Below are positions 49,992 through 59,936 of a stretch of 64,000 nt of DNA, one piece after another (within the stretch, counting starts at the first letter, position 1; the number at the start of each line of letters is the position of its first letter). A program made the translations under genes and the position numbers. The stretch comes from JBNRMW01 sp050309795 (lineage in GTDB: Bacteria > Bacillota_I > Bacilli_A > Erysipelotrichales > Erysipelotrichaceae): contig JBNRMW010000026.1 of NCBI GenBank assembly GCA_050309795.1, positions 20,543-84,542 of the forward strand, read 5' to 3'. The notes below the pieces were generated by a model. That model did no database searches. It saw nothing but the letters and a program-made list of their open reading frames with translations, and had not been told where the DNA came from.

Positions 49992-51920
49992 CTACAATTC
50001 GTTAATTAACTTTCTAATCGTCTCAAAAAGTCGTGCCCTATCGTCGATTGCTAAAAGCTGAGCGACAACTTCCTGCTGATCAATGATTGCTAATAGTTTC
50101 TGATACATATTCTCTAATGAAATCGTCAGTTCCTTTGCAACATTGAGCATAATCACTAATTGAACCGGTTTTCCTGCCCACTGGATTGGTTTTTTTAAGG
50201 TGAGCACTGTCCAGAATGTTTCTTCTGTAACCGGCAATAAGGGGTGAGGTATCGCCACTAAATTACCAAAGGCTGTTGGTGATATTTCTTCACGTTCTAA
50301 AACAGACGTGGTAATATCTTCATCTACATATTTGTGTAACCACACTTTATCGCACATATATTCAATGGTTTCTTGAACCGACTGAAAGTCCTTTTGAGCA
50401 AAAACAAGTTCCGGTTTTAAATAAGAATCGCTGCGCATTTGATGGTGTTGATCAATTATTTTTGAAATCATTTTCAGATCGCCATCGCCAAGGATATCCT
50501 GAACAACAATATGGGGAATTGTGATGGATTCTGGCAGCGGGACCGTTGAAATAATCAAATCTAAATCTTCTTCTTGGTAACTTGGTAAATTATGAAGTTC
50601 GGTTGCCTCCAAAACAGACAATCGATGGCTAAAGTTAGAGCGTATTTTGTACAATAGTAATTGAGAACTACCAATACCTGTCGCACACACAATCAGCGTC
50701 CGTAAAGGTTTTACTTTCATTTTTGCCCGTTCAATGGCTCCGCCAAAATGAAGCGCAATATAGCCAATTTCATCCTCATTTATTTTTACCTTCAATTCAG
50801 TTTCAATAATCTTAGAAGCAATAACCGCGGCTTCGAACGCTAATTGATAGTTTTCTTTGATGGCTTCAAGCATTGGGTTTCGTAAATTCATTCGATAGCG
50901 GAAACGATGCAGCGCTGGTTTTAAATGTAGCGCAATCCCCAATGCGAGTTCCTTATCTTCGCGAACACCTAAATTTAATCGGCGATCAACAACATCAACG
51001 ATTTTAGCCACCACGGCGTTAATTTCCGAATCCATAGCAGACATCGATTGAGCATGATCGGTATTTAAAACAAGCTTTGTTCCTAAAAGATGCATCGTGA
51101 CATAAGTGATTTCTATTTCTGGAAATTTAATTTTAAATAAGCTTTCAATATCCCTTAAAATATGGCGAGCGACAACATATTCTTTTTTGTTTTGTAAATT
51201 GCTCAGATCTTTTTCGGTGATTCGTGCATATTGGTTCGCTAAGACCCGTTTATAAGCAATCGTAATATGTATCATTAAATTATTTAAGGCGATATCCGAG
51301 AGATTTAAATTGAATTTCTTAATATTGCTAAGAATGACTTTCTTAATTTGCTCCATTTTCTCTTCTTCAATCAACCAATCTTTTTTGATGACGCCAAAAT
51401 CCTTTAATTGATCACGATTAAATAAGAGTTCGCTAATCGCATTTCGAATATGTTTTTCCGAACCAATTAAAGCCACCCCATAGTTTGGTCGTTTTTCAAA
51501 GCGTAGATTAAATTTCTTTAAAACCACTTTTACATCTCTTAAGTCCTTTAAAATAGTCGATCGACTGACATACAATTCTTCAGCAATATCATCCATCTTC
51601 AAGTAATCGGGATGTAGTAGAAATTTTTGAATTAAAAAATGAACACGATCCTCAGGCTCTGTCGGCAGACGACGATCTTCATAAAGAAATTTTTGCATAA
51701 AATCTTTGAATAATTGTTCATCCTTGATTTTTAGACTCATCACTTTCGAACCATCGCGTTCAATTTGAGCACTATATTTTTCAAGCTCGTAATTGATATC
51801 GTGGACATCGTTGCGGATGGTCCGTTCGGAAACGCCAAAAAGGTGAGCTAAGGACTCACTTGTGTGTTGCTGATGAGATCGATAAAGTTCGCTTAAAAGT
51901 TGCGTTTGGCGATTATTCAT
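49992..51920 (-). CDS. PRD-type transcriptional activator with EIIB and EIIA domains (LicR/CelR-like)
   Basis: This 642-residue regulator starts at ATG 51920 behind AGAGAGGTG; the frame extends 75 bp further without a ribosome site. Domains in order are HTH_11 (about 5-60), Mga-type HTH (about 85-145), PRD1 (about 185-290, His in LMIHIT), PRD2 (about 300-405, His in IALHLKPALH and IALHFGG), an EIIB-like domain with Cys in LIVCATGIGSS (about 410-495), and an EIIA-like domain with His in VAIPHPLL (about 510-642). Phosphorylation of these sites by HPr and EIIB normally sets activity to sugar supply. It adjoins the PTS operon and shares a 21-bp operator with it. Confidence 0.94.
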   Translation of the reverse strand: MNNRQTQLLSELYRSHQQHTSESLAHLFGVSERTIRNDVHDINYELEKYSAQIERDGSKVMSLKIKDEQLFKDFMQKFLYEDRRLPTEPEDRVHFLIQKFLLHPDYLKMDDIAEELYVSRSTILKDLRDVKVVLKKFNLRFEKRPNYGVALIGSEKHIRNAISELLFNRDQLKDFGVIKKDWLIEEEKMEQIKKVILSNIKKFNLNLSDIALNNLMIHITIAYKRVLANQYARITEKDLSNLQNKKEYVVARHILRDIESLFKIKFPEIEITYVTMHLLGTKLVLNTDHAQSMSAMDSEINAVVAKIVDVVDRRLNLGVREDKELALGIALHLKPALHRFRYRMNLRNPMLEAIKENYQLAFEAAVIASKIIETELKVKINEDEIGYIALHFGGAIERAKMKVKPLRTLIVCATGIGSSQLLLYKIRSNFSHRLSVLEATELHNLPSYQEEDLDLIISTVPLPESITIPHIVVQDILGDGDLKMISKIIDQHHQMRSDSYLKPELVFAQKDFQSVQETIEYMCDKVWLHKYVDEDITTSVLEREEISPTAFGNLVAIPHPLLPVTEETFWTVLTLKKPIQWAGKPVQLVIMLNVAKELTISLENMYQKLLAIIDQQEVVAQLLAIDDRARLFETIRKLINEL

Positions 51921-51981
51921 ACGAGCTGCACCTCTCTTCAATCTACATTTTATAGCGTTTGGATTGAATGTTAAGTTAACG

Positions 51982-52002
51982 TTTTTCCAAACCATTGGAA
52001 AA
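51982..52002. promoter_or_regulatory. PRD-regulator operator, second copy
   Basis: TTTTTCCAAA-CCATT-GGAAAA matches the PTS-operon element except in its central five bases. It contains the perfect palindrome TTTTCCAA-ACCA-TTGGAAAA and lies upstream of the regulator's own promoter region, indicating autoregulation. Confidence 0.7.
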
Positions 52003-52121
52003 GGATACTCTAAAAGCCTTCTGCATGTTTAAAACTAAACCATCTCGTTTTATGAATTATTTGTGCATTCGATGTTCTTATATCTGTTGTATAGTAAAAT
52101 TACAACACATGTTTTGTCGAC

Positions 52122-52610
52122 TTAATCATCTTCCAGTAAACTCATGTCCACATGGCAATAGCCACTTGGATTTTTTACCAAATAATCTTGATGATACGTC
52201 TCCGCGATAAAGAAGTTATGAAGTTTCTCGACTTCGACCACTAATGGTTTGTCGTATTTTTCTTGTTCTTTTTTTAATGTTTCCTCAATTAATGGCCGAT
52301 CAGACTCGTCGGTATAATAAATCCCTGTACGGTATTGAGGTCCAATATCGTTCCCTTGCTGGTTGACTAAGGTAGGGTCAATGATGCGTAAATATAATTC
52401 TAAAATCCGCGCTAGCGAAATAACTTCGGGATCATAAACGATTTTGACCACTTCCGCATGGCCGGTTAAACCCGTACAAACTTGTTGGTACGTTGGTCGA
52501 AACACCTTGCCTTGGCTATAACCCGATATTTGAGCTTTTGTTTGGGCTCGTCTAAAGAATTCCTGGACGCCCCAGAAACAACCGCCTGCTAATACAATTT
52601 CTTTTTCCAT
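52122..52610 (-). CDS. msrA: Peptide methionine-S-sulfoxide reductase A
   Basis: It repairs oxidised methionine (S-epimer) in proteins. The 162-residue enzyme has the catalytic Cys in LAGGCFWGVQEFF, then the GYSQGKV segment, HAEVVKIVYDP and the QYRTGIYY segment. No C-terminal recycling cysteine or MsrB fusion is seen, so it likely needs thioredoxin with a limited set of cysteines. It is last in the mutS-mutL-miaA-tcdA group, 2 bp after tcdA. Confidence 0.96.
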   Translation of the reverse strand: MEKEIVLAGGCFWGVQEFFRRAQTKAQISGYSQGKVFRPTYQQVCTGLTGHAEVVKIVYDPEVISLARILELYLRIIDPTLVNQQGNDIGPQYRTGIYYTDESDRPLIEETLKKEQEKYDKPLVVEVEKLHNFFIAETYHQDYLVKNPSGYCHVDMSLLEDD

Positions 52611-52611
52611 A

Positions 52612-53289
52612 TTACAATTTCTCCACTAAGTCGTTCATAATTTGACTGGCTAGTAATAAACCAGCACTTGCCGTCACTGGCATAAAGGATGTCAACATGT
52701 TGGCATTCTTTGTTGGTAATTCCTTGGAAAACACAACCTTTAAATTTTTTAAACCTTGTTGTTTACAATAGAGTCGTATTTTCTTCGCAAAAGGATCGTT
52801 ATACGTTTTTTCAATTTTTGTGACTTCCAATTGGGAAGGATCAAGTCGGTTTGCCATCCCCATGGAAGAGATGAACACTTTATTTGTTGTTAAACCATAA
52901 CGGATTAATTCCATTTTAGCATCCATGCTGTCGATGGCATCGACTATTGCATCACAAGTCCCTAGATACTGTTGTAAATGGGGTTCTTCTAAATAAATTC
53001 TATGGACTTCTAGCCGTAGAGAAGGATTTATTTCGAATAATCTCTCGGCCATGACCTCGGCTTTGAGTCGATCAATGGTCTGGGTATTCGCCCCAATTTG
53101 ACGGTTAATATTTGACAGCTCAAAGCGATCAAAATCAATAATAACCAAATTAGACATGCCGCTTCGAGCGAGGGCTTCTACACAAATCCCCCCAACTCCA
53201 CCTAAGCCAACGACTGCGACTTTCTTATGGATTAACTGGTCAAATTGGTCCTTAAAAAGGGGACGGACCCGTTGAAACTTTACAGCCAT
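52612..53289 (-). CDS. tcdA: tRNA threonylcarbamoyladenosine dehydratase
   Basis: This 225-residue E1-like enzyme cyclises t6A37 to ct6A in tRNAs. The ATP-binding loop VVGLGGVGG (about 27-35), DFDRFELSNINRQIGA, and DAIDSMDAKMELI are typical of TcdA/CsdL. The catalytic Cys position falls in the YCKQQGL region. It overlaps the miaA end by 10 bp, so its tRNA-A37 role fits neighbour MiaA, which also modifies A37. Confidence 0.92.
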   Translation of the reverse strand: MAVKFQRVRPLFKDQFDQLIHKKVAVVGLGGVGGICVEALARSGMSNLVIIDFDRFELSNINRQIGANTQTIDRLKAEVMAERLFEINPSLRLEVHRIYLEEPHLQQYLGTCDAIVDAIDSMDAKMELIRYGLTTNKVFISSMGMANRLDPSQLEVTKIEKTYNDPFAKKIRLYCKQQGLKNLKVVFSKELPTKNANMLTSFMPVTASAGLLLASQIMNDLVEKL

Positions 53290-54173
53290 TGGGATACCTC
53301 TAGTTCAATGCGTTCAAAAGCATCTTGTGCACTCACGTCAATAAGCGTTCCGGTAAGTTGATTACGGAACCATGTTTTTTGTCGCTTCGAAAATTGGGCC
53401 GTTGCGATGACGATTTTCTCAATGACCTCTTCCCGCGATACTTCGCCCTTGAAATAGGGTGCCCATTGTCGATAACCAATTGCTGATAAAGCCACTTTTT
53501 CAAAATTGGTGCCTTTTTCGCTGACGTCGTACACTTCCTGCTCTAAACCTTCTTCAATCATTTTCTCTAGCCGGGTTCTAAACCGATCCCTTAACCAGTC
53601 GCGCGGTCCAGTTAAATAATAGATCTTATTTTCGTAGAGCGGTTTCTCGGTTTGTTGCTGTAAAATCTCAGTACGTGTTTTTCCTTGTTGGTGATAAGAC
53701 TGAAAATAGCGTTCCAAACGCTGGCGATTATTTATATGGATTTTTTCAGCTTGTAAGGGATCAATTTGTTTCAATCTATCATATAAATCTTGGTTACTAT
53801 ATGGGGATAAATCAAGCTCTGGTTTTAAGTCTTTATGAAATTGATAATCATAAAGTAATGCCTTGATGTATAAACCTGTACCCCCAACCACAATGGGTAC
53901 TTTGCCTCGTTGGGTAATTTGAGCAATGAGTTCGCGCGCTTCGGTTTGAAAATCTGCTACCGAGGAGGTCTCTTCCATGTTTTTCACAGAGATCCAATGA
54001 TGGGGTATGTCGTTCATTTCTTCCGGTTTTAATTTTGCGGAACCAATATTTAACTCTTTGTACACTTGAATGGAATCTGCCGAAATAATTTCACCATTAA
54101 AACGTTGAGCTAAGCGAATGCCCAATGCGGATTTCCCAGTGGCGGTAGCCCCCATAATCACTAAGACTTTCAT
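53280..54173 (-). CDS. miaA: tRNA dimethylallyltransferase
   Basis: It transfers a dimethylallyl group to A37 of tRNAs reading UNN codons. The 297-residue protein has the P-loop GATATGKS, DSIQVYKELNIGSAK, VGGTGLYIKALL and the C-terminal FSKRQKTWFRNQ segment. It overlaps mutL by 4 bp (ATGA) and tcdA by 10 bp, so the group is tightly coupled. Position after mutL is widely conserved. Confidence 0.97.
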   Translation of the reverse strand: MKVLVIMGATATGKSALGIRLAQRFNGEIISADSIQVYKELNIGSAKLKPEEMNDIPHHWISVKNMEETSSVADFQTEARELIAQITQRGKVPIVVGGTGLYIKALLYDYQFHKDLKPELDLSPYSNQDLYDRLKQIDPLQAEKIHINNRQRLERYFQSYHQQGKTRTEILQQQTEKPLYENKIYYLTGPRDWLRDRFRTRLEKMIEEGLEQEVYDVSEKGTNFEKVALSAIGYRQWAPYFKGEVSREEVIEKIVIATAQFSKRQKTWFRNQLTGTLIDVSAQDAFERIELEVSQWL

Positions 54174-55936
54174 CGACCAAATTCCTTCAATAAGCTTTTT
54201 GCCTCAAGTAAAACAACCGTCGGTCTTCCATGTGGGCAATTATAAGGATTTTCACATGCGAATAAATCCTGTATTAACTGCTCCATTTGAACAAGATTTA
54301 ATTTATCATTGAAGCGAATGCTACGATGACATGCCATCGTCGCAATTTTATCCTTGAGCATCTCGGAAATAGAGACTTCTTTATTCTCCAACAACAAATC
54401 GGTTAAACTATAGAGAAAATTTTCTGCATCCACATCCGCCAACCATTCAGGAATTTCCCGCAAAATTAGGCGATCTTGGCCAAATAATTCAAATTCTAAG
54501 CCTAATTGTTGGAATAAAGGAAGATACTCTTCCCATTGGCTAACTATTTGGTGCTGATTATTTAAGGTTATCGGAAACAATAAAGGCATGGAGATCATTG
54601 TTCGGTGTTCAAACTGTTTCTTTATCTTTTCATATTGAATACGTTCCATCGCTGCATGTTGATCGATTAGATATAAACGTTGGTCGTCTTCCGCCAATAT
54701 ATAATTGCCATGATGTTGAGCAAGTGCTCGAATCACCAATGCTGGTTTTTCTACACTTTCTGGTTTCAAAGGTATCGGTTCATCCATAGGGGTTTCGGAA
54801 AGACTTGCGACTTCTTCGCTTTCCATCACTACTGAATCTGTTATGGGTTGCTCTAAAACAAGTGGTTTTTCTTTAATTGTTGCGGATAAATCTAAGGTTT
54901 GTTCCAAGGCAGGAATACTAACCGACCGCGGTTGAACATGCTTGGCCCCCATATGAGTACTCAGTGCGGAGCGAAGGGTTGATTCCACTAAATCGATTAA
55001 TTGTGATTCATTTGATAAACGTATTTCCCATTTTGAAGGGTGAACATTCACATCTACTAACTGTGGGTCGGTTTGGATGTATAAAACCATAATAGGGAAA
55101 CGATCGCTTGGCATGTATTTATGAAATATTTCAAAAATACGTTGAGAAATTTTATAATAGCGAATTAAACGTCCATTTAAAAATAAATGAACATAGTTTC
55201 GAGAAGCCCGTTGAATCGTTGGCAACACAAAACGACCGGAAATTTTAAAATCAAACGATTCCCCAGCAAAAGGGACACTGGCCTTGCTGATTTCATACCC
55301 ATAGATTTGATACAACAAATGTTCTAAATCCGACGTACCACTCGTTTGAAAGATCTCGCGCTCATCCACCATATAGCGAAAAGCGATCTCGGGATTGCCC
55401 AACGCAAAGCTTTGGACCAACGATAAACATTGGGTCGCTTCGCTTCGTGGATGCTTTAAATATTTCAAACGGGCGGGTTGTTTATAAAAAAGATTTGATA
55501 CGCGAACCGTCGTGCCGTTATTGGCTTGGGTTGGTTCAAAGACGACTTCTTCGCCTTGGACCAAGTGGTAGCGATGACCTATTGCTTCCTTTGTTTTCGA
55601 AATAATTTCAACACGACTCACACTGGCGATGCTTGGTAGAGCTTCTCCACGAAACCCTAGACTATTTATTCGATTTAAATCGGCCGCTTCGGCTATTTTT
55701 GAGGTCGCATGGCGTTTAAAGGCCATTGGTAAATCTTCTTTGGACATGCCGATGCCATTATCTTGGACATGGATCAAATCAAGTCCACCATTTTTTATTT
55801 CTATTTCAATTCGCGTGGCTTGGGCATCGATGCTGTTCTCAATGAGCTCTTTTAAAACACCGGCCGGTCGTTCGACAACTTCACCTGCCGCAATTAAATT
55901 GGTTAACTGTTCACTTAGGGGTTTGATTTTATTCAT
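54170..55936 (-). CDS. mutL: DNA mismatch repair endonuclease MutL
   Basis: This 588-residue protein couples mismatch recognition by MutS to strand incision. The N-terminal GHKL ATPase shows ELIENSIDAQATRI, DNGIGM and GFRGEALPSIASV. The C-terminal domain has the endonuclease metal motif DQHAAMERIQYE and the conserved ACHRSIRF and CPHGRPT segments, so it is the nuclease-active type of bacteria without MutH. It overlaps mutS by 8 bp and miaA by 4 bp. Confidence 0.97.
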   Translation of the reverse strand: MNKIKPLSEQLTNLIAAGEVVERPAGVLKELIENSIDAQATRIEIEIKNGGLDLIHVQDNGIGMSKEDLPMAFKRHATSKIAEAADLNRINSLGFRGEALPSIASVSRVEIISKTKEAIGHRYHLVQGEEVVFEPTQANNGTTVRVSNLFYKQPARLKYLKHPRSEATQCLSLVQSFALGNPEIAFRYMVDEREIFQTSGTSDLEHLLYQIYGYEISKASVPFAGESFDFKISGRFVLPTIQRASRNYVHLFLNGRLIRYYKISQRIFEIFHKYMPSDRFPIMVLYIQTDPQLVDVNVHPSKWEIRLSNESQLIDLVESTLRSALSTHMGAKHVQPRSVSIPALEQTLDLSATIKEKPLVLEQPITDSVVMESEEVASLSETPMDEPIPLKPESVEKPALVIRALAQHHGNYILAEDDQRLYLIDQHAAMERIQYEKIKKQFEHRTMISMPLLFPITLNNQHQIVSQWEEYLPLFQQLGLEFELFGQDRLILREIPEWLADVDAENFLYSLTDLLLENKEVSISEMLKDKIATMACHRSIRFNDKLNLVQMEQLIQDLFACENPYNCPHGRPTVVLLEAKSLLKEFGR

Positions 55937-58376
55937 CTAATTCTTCCTGTGCTTGTTTAATAAGTTGGTTTAAGAGATTGAGTGCTTCTAAAGGAGAGAG
56001 CTTTTCTATCTCAATATTGACGAGTCGTTTAATTAAAGGGGAAACTTCTTTCATAACAACCACTTCCGAACGCTGTTGACCCTGATGATTATATCCTTGT
56101 AAGTTCTGCCGAGCAGATTGAATAATATCTAAGGGTAAATCAGCTAATTTGGCCACATGTATTCCATAGGATTTATCGGTTGCTCCGTCAAGAAGTTGGT
56201 ATAAGAAGGTAATTCGATCTTTTTCTTCATGGACGGCCACTTGTTTGTTGACAATTTTTGGATAATCGTTTTCTAAATTGGTCAATTCATGGTAGTGGGT
56301 CGAAAAAATCGTGATTGCTTGGCTATTTTCAGCTAAATATTCTAAAATTGCCCGAGCAATACTCATTCCATCATATGTAGATGTCCCTCGACCGAGTTCA
56401 TCAAATAAGATTAGGGAGTGATCGGTTGATTGACGAATCGCTTGGTTGGCTTCGGCCATTTCAATCATAAAGGTCGATTGTCCTAACAAAATATCATCAC
56501 TGGCACCCATTCGGGTGAGAATGCGATCAAAAAGGGGTAGGTTGGCCGCACTGGCGCGAACATACATCCCAATCTGAGCCATGATACTTGTGATGGCTAT
56601 TTGACGCATAATCGTCGATTTACCACCCATATTTGGTCCTGTTAAAATCATAATTGGCGATGATGGATCTACATCAATATCGTTCGCAATCACTTGATGA
56701 GATTTTAGAGTCGTTTCTAGAATAGGGTGGACACTGTCGCGCAGCTGTAACTTGCGCTCTGTATTAAATTCTGGGCGAACATAGCCTGGCAAACTTGAAA
56801 TCGTCGCAAAGCTACATAAAACATCGATCTGTGCCAACAAACTGGCGATTTCATACAAAGGTTGGACAAAAGGTCGTAAGTTTTGAATTAATTGATCAAA
56901 GAGTTCCTGTTCAATCCTCAAGATTTGGTCGCTGGCGTTTTCGAGTTTTACCTCGAGCTCTTTAAGCTCAACGGTCGTATATCGCTGGGCATTGGTTAAC
57001 GTTTGTCGGCGAATATAGCCAAAGTCTTCTTTTACCGCGTCGACTTGACCTTTTGAAACTTCGAGATAGTAGCCAAAGCTTCTTGAATATCCTACTTTTA
57101 AGTTCTTAATATCGGTCCGTTGTCGTTCTTGTTGTTCATAAGCTAGTAGTTTATCTTGATGGTGTTCTACTAAATCACGCCATTCATCTAATTCTTGGTG
57201 AATACCCGCATTGATGGTGTTGCCATCCTTTAATAACAGCGGTGGATTTTCCTGTAGCATGGTTTCTAAAGGTTGTAAAATCGCTGCACTTTGTTGTAAA
57301 GCTTGATATTGGGCGGTGTCTAAAAGCTCCGCAATTGCCATAGCATGGCGCAGAGAAGTTCTTAAACGCATTAAATCTTGTGTATTCACTCGTTGATAGG
57401 ATAATCGCGTACTCAACCGTTCAACATCATAAATCTGTTTTAAGTGCGTTTCTAACTCGACTTTGATAACAAAATTTTCAATCAAATAGGCGACTTGTTG
57501 TTGTCGATTAAGAATGTCATCTAATTGATAGAGCGGATGCTTTAACCACTGATTCAATAAGCGTGACCCCATAGCAGTTTGGGTTTTATCTAAAAATCCC
57601 CACAAACTATTCGTCCATTCTTTCGTGCGTAACGATGAGACCAGTTCTAAATTTGATATCGCATTATAATCTAAGATCATCACAGATTGAACAGGAGCTT
57701 GGGTGGTTGTGACTGTTTGTTTTTGGGTGTATTTTAAATAATCCAAGAGCCGTTGTTTAACTTGGTCTTGTAACGACAACTGTTTGGATAAAATCGGATT
57801 ATATACAGAGACCGTGAAGTCGCTTTTTTCTTTGAAGAGCTTTAAGAGGGCTGTATTTGGGACAATGACTTCCTGAACCCCTTTACTTAGTAGGGTCAAC
57901 ATTAAAAAAGTATCATCTTTTTCTATCTGTATTTGTTCGGTTTGATTATTTGAGATATCAAAAACCGTGATTTCATAATAAATTAAGTCGTGATCGACAC
58001 TGGCGAGTCGAGCAATGGCGTTTTCATCCATATCAAGGTTGGTTCCTGGGGTAATAATACGGACGACTTCCCGTTGGACTAAGCCCTTGGCGGTTGCTGG
58101 ATCTTCCACTTGTTCAGCAATGGCGACTTTGTAGCCTTTTCCTATGAGTCGTTGGATATAATTACTCGCCGCATGATGAGGTACCCCACACATCGGTGCT
58201 TTTTGATTTCCACCGGCTGCTCGTGAGGTTAAAACGAGTTCCAGTTCTTTAGAAACGATTTTTGCGTCTTCAAAAAACAGTTCATAAAAATCCCCTAATC
58301 GAAAAAAGAGTAGGGCATCGCTACTTTGTTTTTTCATCTCTAAGTACTGTTTAATCATCGGTGAAAGATTTTCCAT
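55929..58376 (-). CDS. mutS: DNA mismatch recognition ATPase MutS
   Basis: This 815-residue MutS1 binds mismatched bases. I prefer ATG 58376 over an in-frame ATG 9 bp upstream because AAAGGATGG then has normal spacing. The mismatch Phe lies in FFRLGDFYELFFEDA. The ATPase has Walker A TGPNMGGKST, signature STFMIEMAE, Walker B LILFDELGRGTSTYDG and His in FSTHYHEL. It leads the mismatch-repair and tRNA-modification operon. Confidence 0.97.
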   Translation of the reverse strand: MENLSPMIKQYLEMKKQSSDALLFFRLGDFYELFFEDAKIVSKELELVLTSRAAGGNQKAPMCGVPHHAASNYIQRLIGKGYKVAIAEQVEDPATAKGLVQREVVRIITPGTNLDMDENAIARLASVDHDLIYYEITVFDISNNQTEQIQIEKDDTFLMLTLLSKGVQEVIVPNTALLKLFKEKSDFTVSVYNPILSKQLSLQDQVKQRLLDYLKYTQKQTVTTTQAPVQSVMILDYNAISNLELVSSLRTKEWTNSLWGFLDKTQTAMGSRLLNQWLKHPLYQLDDILNRQQQVAYLIENFVIKVELETHLKQIYDVERLSTRLSYQRVNTQDLMRLRTSLRHAMAIAELLDTAQYQALQQSAAILQPLETMLQENPPLLLKDGNTINAGIHQELDEWRDLVEHHQDKLLAYEQQERQRTDIKNLKVGYSRSFGYYLEVSKGQVDAVKEDFGYIRRQTLTNAQRYTTVELKELEVKLENASDQILRIEQELFDQLIQNLRPFVQPLYEIASLLAQIDVLCSFATISSLPGYVRPEFNTERKLQLRDSVHPILETTLKSHQVIANDIDVDPSSPIMILTGPNMGGKSTIMRQIAITSIMAQIGMYVRASAANLPLFDRILTRMGASDDILLGQSTFMIEMAEANQAIRQSTDHSLILFDELGRGTSTYDGMSIARAILEYLAENSQAITIFSTHYHELTNLENDYPKIVNKQVAVHEEKDRITFLYQLLDGATDKSYGIHVAKLADLPLDIIQSARQNLQGYNHQGQQRSEVVVMKEVSPLIKRLVNIEIEKLSPLEALNLLNQLIKQAQEELDE

Positions 58377-58397
58377 ATAAACCATCCTTTGAGCATT

Positions 58398-58406
58398 ATT
58401 ATATCA
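58398..58406 (-). promoter_or_regulatory. Extended -10 promoter of mutS
   Basis: On the minus strand TGATATAAT lies 22 bp before the mutS ATG, with no matching -35. A GC-rich stretch (GCGCGCCGCG) lies just upstream. Confidence 0.5.
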
Positions 58407-58438
58407 TGTCCGCCTTTATTCGCGGCGCGCTAAAAATG

Positions 58439-59248
58439 CTAATCTGTGGTTCTTAAAAAGAGACTTAGAACAACACTTATTAAAAAGATCGCTGCATTTA
58501 CAAGAATAATACTCGCCCCCGTGGGAGTATTGAAATAGACACTGAACCACAAACCGAAGACCATCGCAAAAACGGAAATAAAAACAGAAGTTAAGGTCAC
58601 CCCTTTAAAACTTTGAGCCAAGCGCATCGCACTTAAAACCGGGAATACAATCAATCCGGAAATTAACAATGCCCCCATTAACCGCATCCCTATAACAATC
58701 GCCAGAGCCGTTAACACCGCAATGAGCGTTTGATACCAGTCGGTCTTTAAACCGGAAGTTTTTGCGAAAGGTTCATCAAAAATCATGACAAAAAAGCGTG
58801 GATACATGAGTGTGTAAACCACAACAACCACCAGTGCCAAAACTAAACTTAAGCGAACATCTTCGGCACTTAACCCCAAGAGCGAACCAAATAGGGCGCT
58901 ATTCAAATCCGACTGAATATTGAACTGATGTAAAACAATCATTCCCAAAGCCAGCGAGGTCGTAGATAATATCGCAATGAGTGCATCACCGCTAATTGTG
59001 CTGGACTGGGCTAACCGTAAAATAACAAACGCGGCCAATACGACCACAATTAAGGAAAAATAGAGCGGTTGAGTCCCAAAAGCAAGACCAATGGCCATCG
59101 CTCCAAAAGCAACATGGGATAATCCATCGCCAATTAAGCTGGTCTTGCGCAGCACTAAGCCCACACCAAGTAAAGAGGAAGTTAACGCAATCGCCACCCC
59201 AGCAATCAACGCATTAACCATGAAATCATATTGTAAATACTCAAGCAT
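58439..59248 (-). CDS. znuB: Zinc ABC transporter permease
   Basis: This 269-residue ABC-3 family permease has about eight helices. The TSLLGVGLVLRKTSLIGDGLSHVAFG region in outline (RKTSLIGDGLSH) is the family signature. It forms a complex with the ATPase (overlap 8 bp) and the His-rich binding lipoprotein. It is last in the zur-znuACB group. The AdcB label is equally apt for Gram-positives. Confidence 0.93.
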   Translation of the reverse strand: MLEYLQYDFMVNALIAGVAIALTSSLLGVGLVLRKTSLIGDGLSHVAFGAMAIGLAFGTQPLYFSLIVVVLAAFVILRLAQSSTISGDALIAILSTTSLALGMIVLHQFNIQSDLNSALFGSLLGLSAEDVRLSLVLALVVVVVYTLMYPRFFVMIFDEPFAKTSGLKTDWYQTLIAVLTALAIVIGMRLMGALLISGLIVFPVLSAMRLAQSFKGVTLTSVFISVFAMVFGLWFSVYFNTPTGASIILVNAAIFLISVVLSLFLRTTD

Positions 59249-59936
59249 GATTATGACCTCCTTGTGGAATATCGACTAAGTAGTCCTCTGCTTGACCAAA
59301 ATATTGAACTTGTCCGTTTAAAAGTAAGACTTTAGTGGCAGCATCAACGACTTGGCTAATGTCGTGGGTAATCATGACAACGGTCAAGCCTTGTTGATTT
59401 AATTCTTTTAATAATTCATAAAACGACCTTGTGATATGAGGATCTAAACTCGTCACCGGTTCATCTAAAATGATTAATTGATCGGTTGCACAAAGAGCTC
59501 GCGCCAACAAAACACGTTGACGTTGACCAATGGATAAGTCAATATAGTGCTGATTCGCTAAATCTTCTATCTGTAGTCGGCGAAGTTGACGGCGCATCCG
59601 TTGTTTGTCTTGAGCATTGTAAAAGAACCGTTTCTTTAAGCGGTTTACACAACCAGACAAGACAATTTCTTTAACACTTGCTGGGAAATCGTGTTGAATT
59701 TGCGTGTTTTGGGGCAGATAACCAATTTGGTTTAAATCCACCCCTAAATAGTTTACGGTTCCTTCGTCTAGGGACTTGAGTCCTAATAGACCTTTAACTA
59801 AGGTTGACTTGCCGGAACCATTTTCGCCAATAATGGTTAAAAAATCTCCTTGGTTTATTTCAAAGTTAATATTTGTAAGTACTTTTTTATTACCATAACT
59901 CATATGGAGATTTTGAACATTGATGAGCGTTTTCAT
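59241..59936 (-). CDS. znuC: Zinc ABC transporter ATP-binding protein
   Basis: This 231-residue ATPase has Walker A GENGSGKST, Q-loop YLPQNT, signature LSIGQRQRVLLARAL, Walker B LIILDEP and switch His in MITHD. The signature LSIGQ replaces LSGGQ, as in several metal transporters. It overlaps the binding-protein gene by 4 bp (ATGA) and the permease by 8 bp. Confidence 0.93.
   Translation of the reverse strand: MKTLINVQNLHMSYGNKKVLTNINFEINQGDFLTIIGENGSGKSTLVKGLLGLKSLDEGTVNYLGVDLNQIGYLPQNTQIQHDFPASVKEIVLSGCVNRLKKRFFYNAQDKQRMRRQLRRLQIEDLANQHYIDLSIGQRQRVLLARALCATDQLIILDEPVTSLDPHITRSFYELLKELNQQGLTVVMITHDISQVVDAATKVLLLNGQVQYFGQAEDYLVDIPQGGHNHA

Noticed and set aside
49980..49997. cre site next to the PTS operon operator
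   Set aside because: AAAAAGCGCTACAA matches the CcpA consensus poorly and overlaps the end of the regulator gene; not enough to claim.
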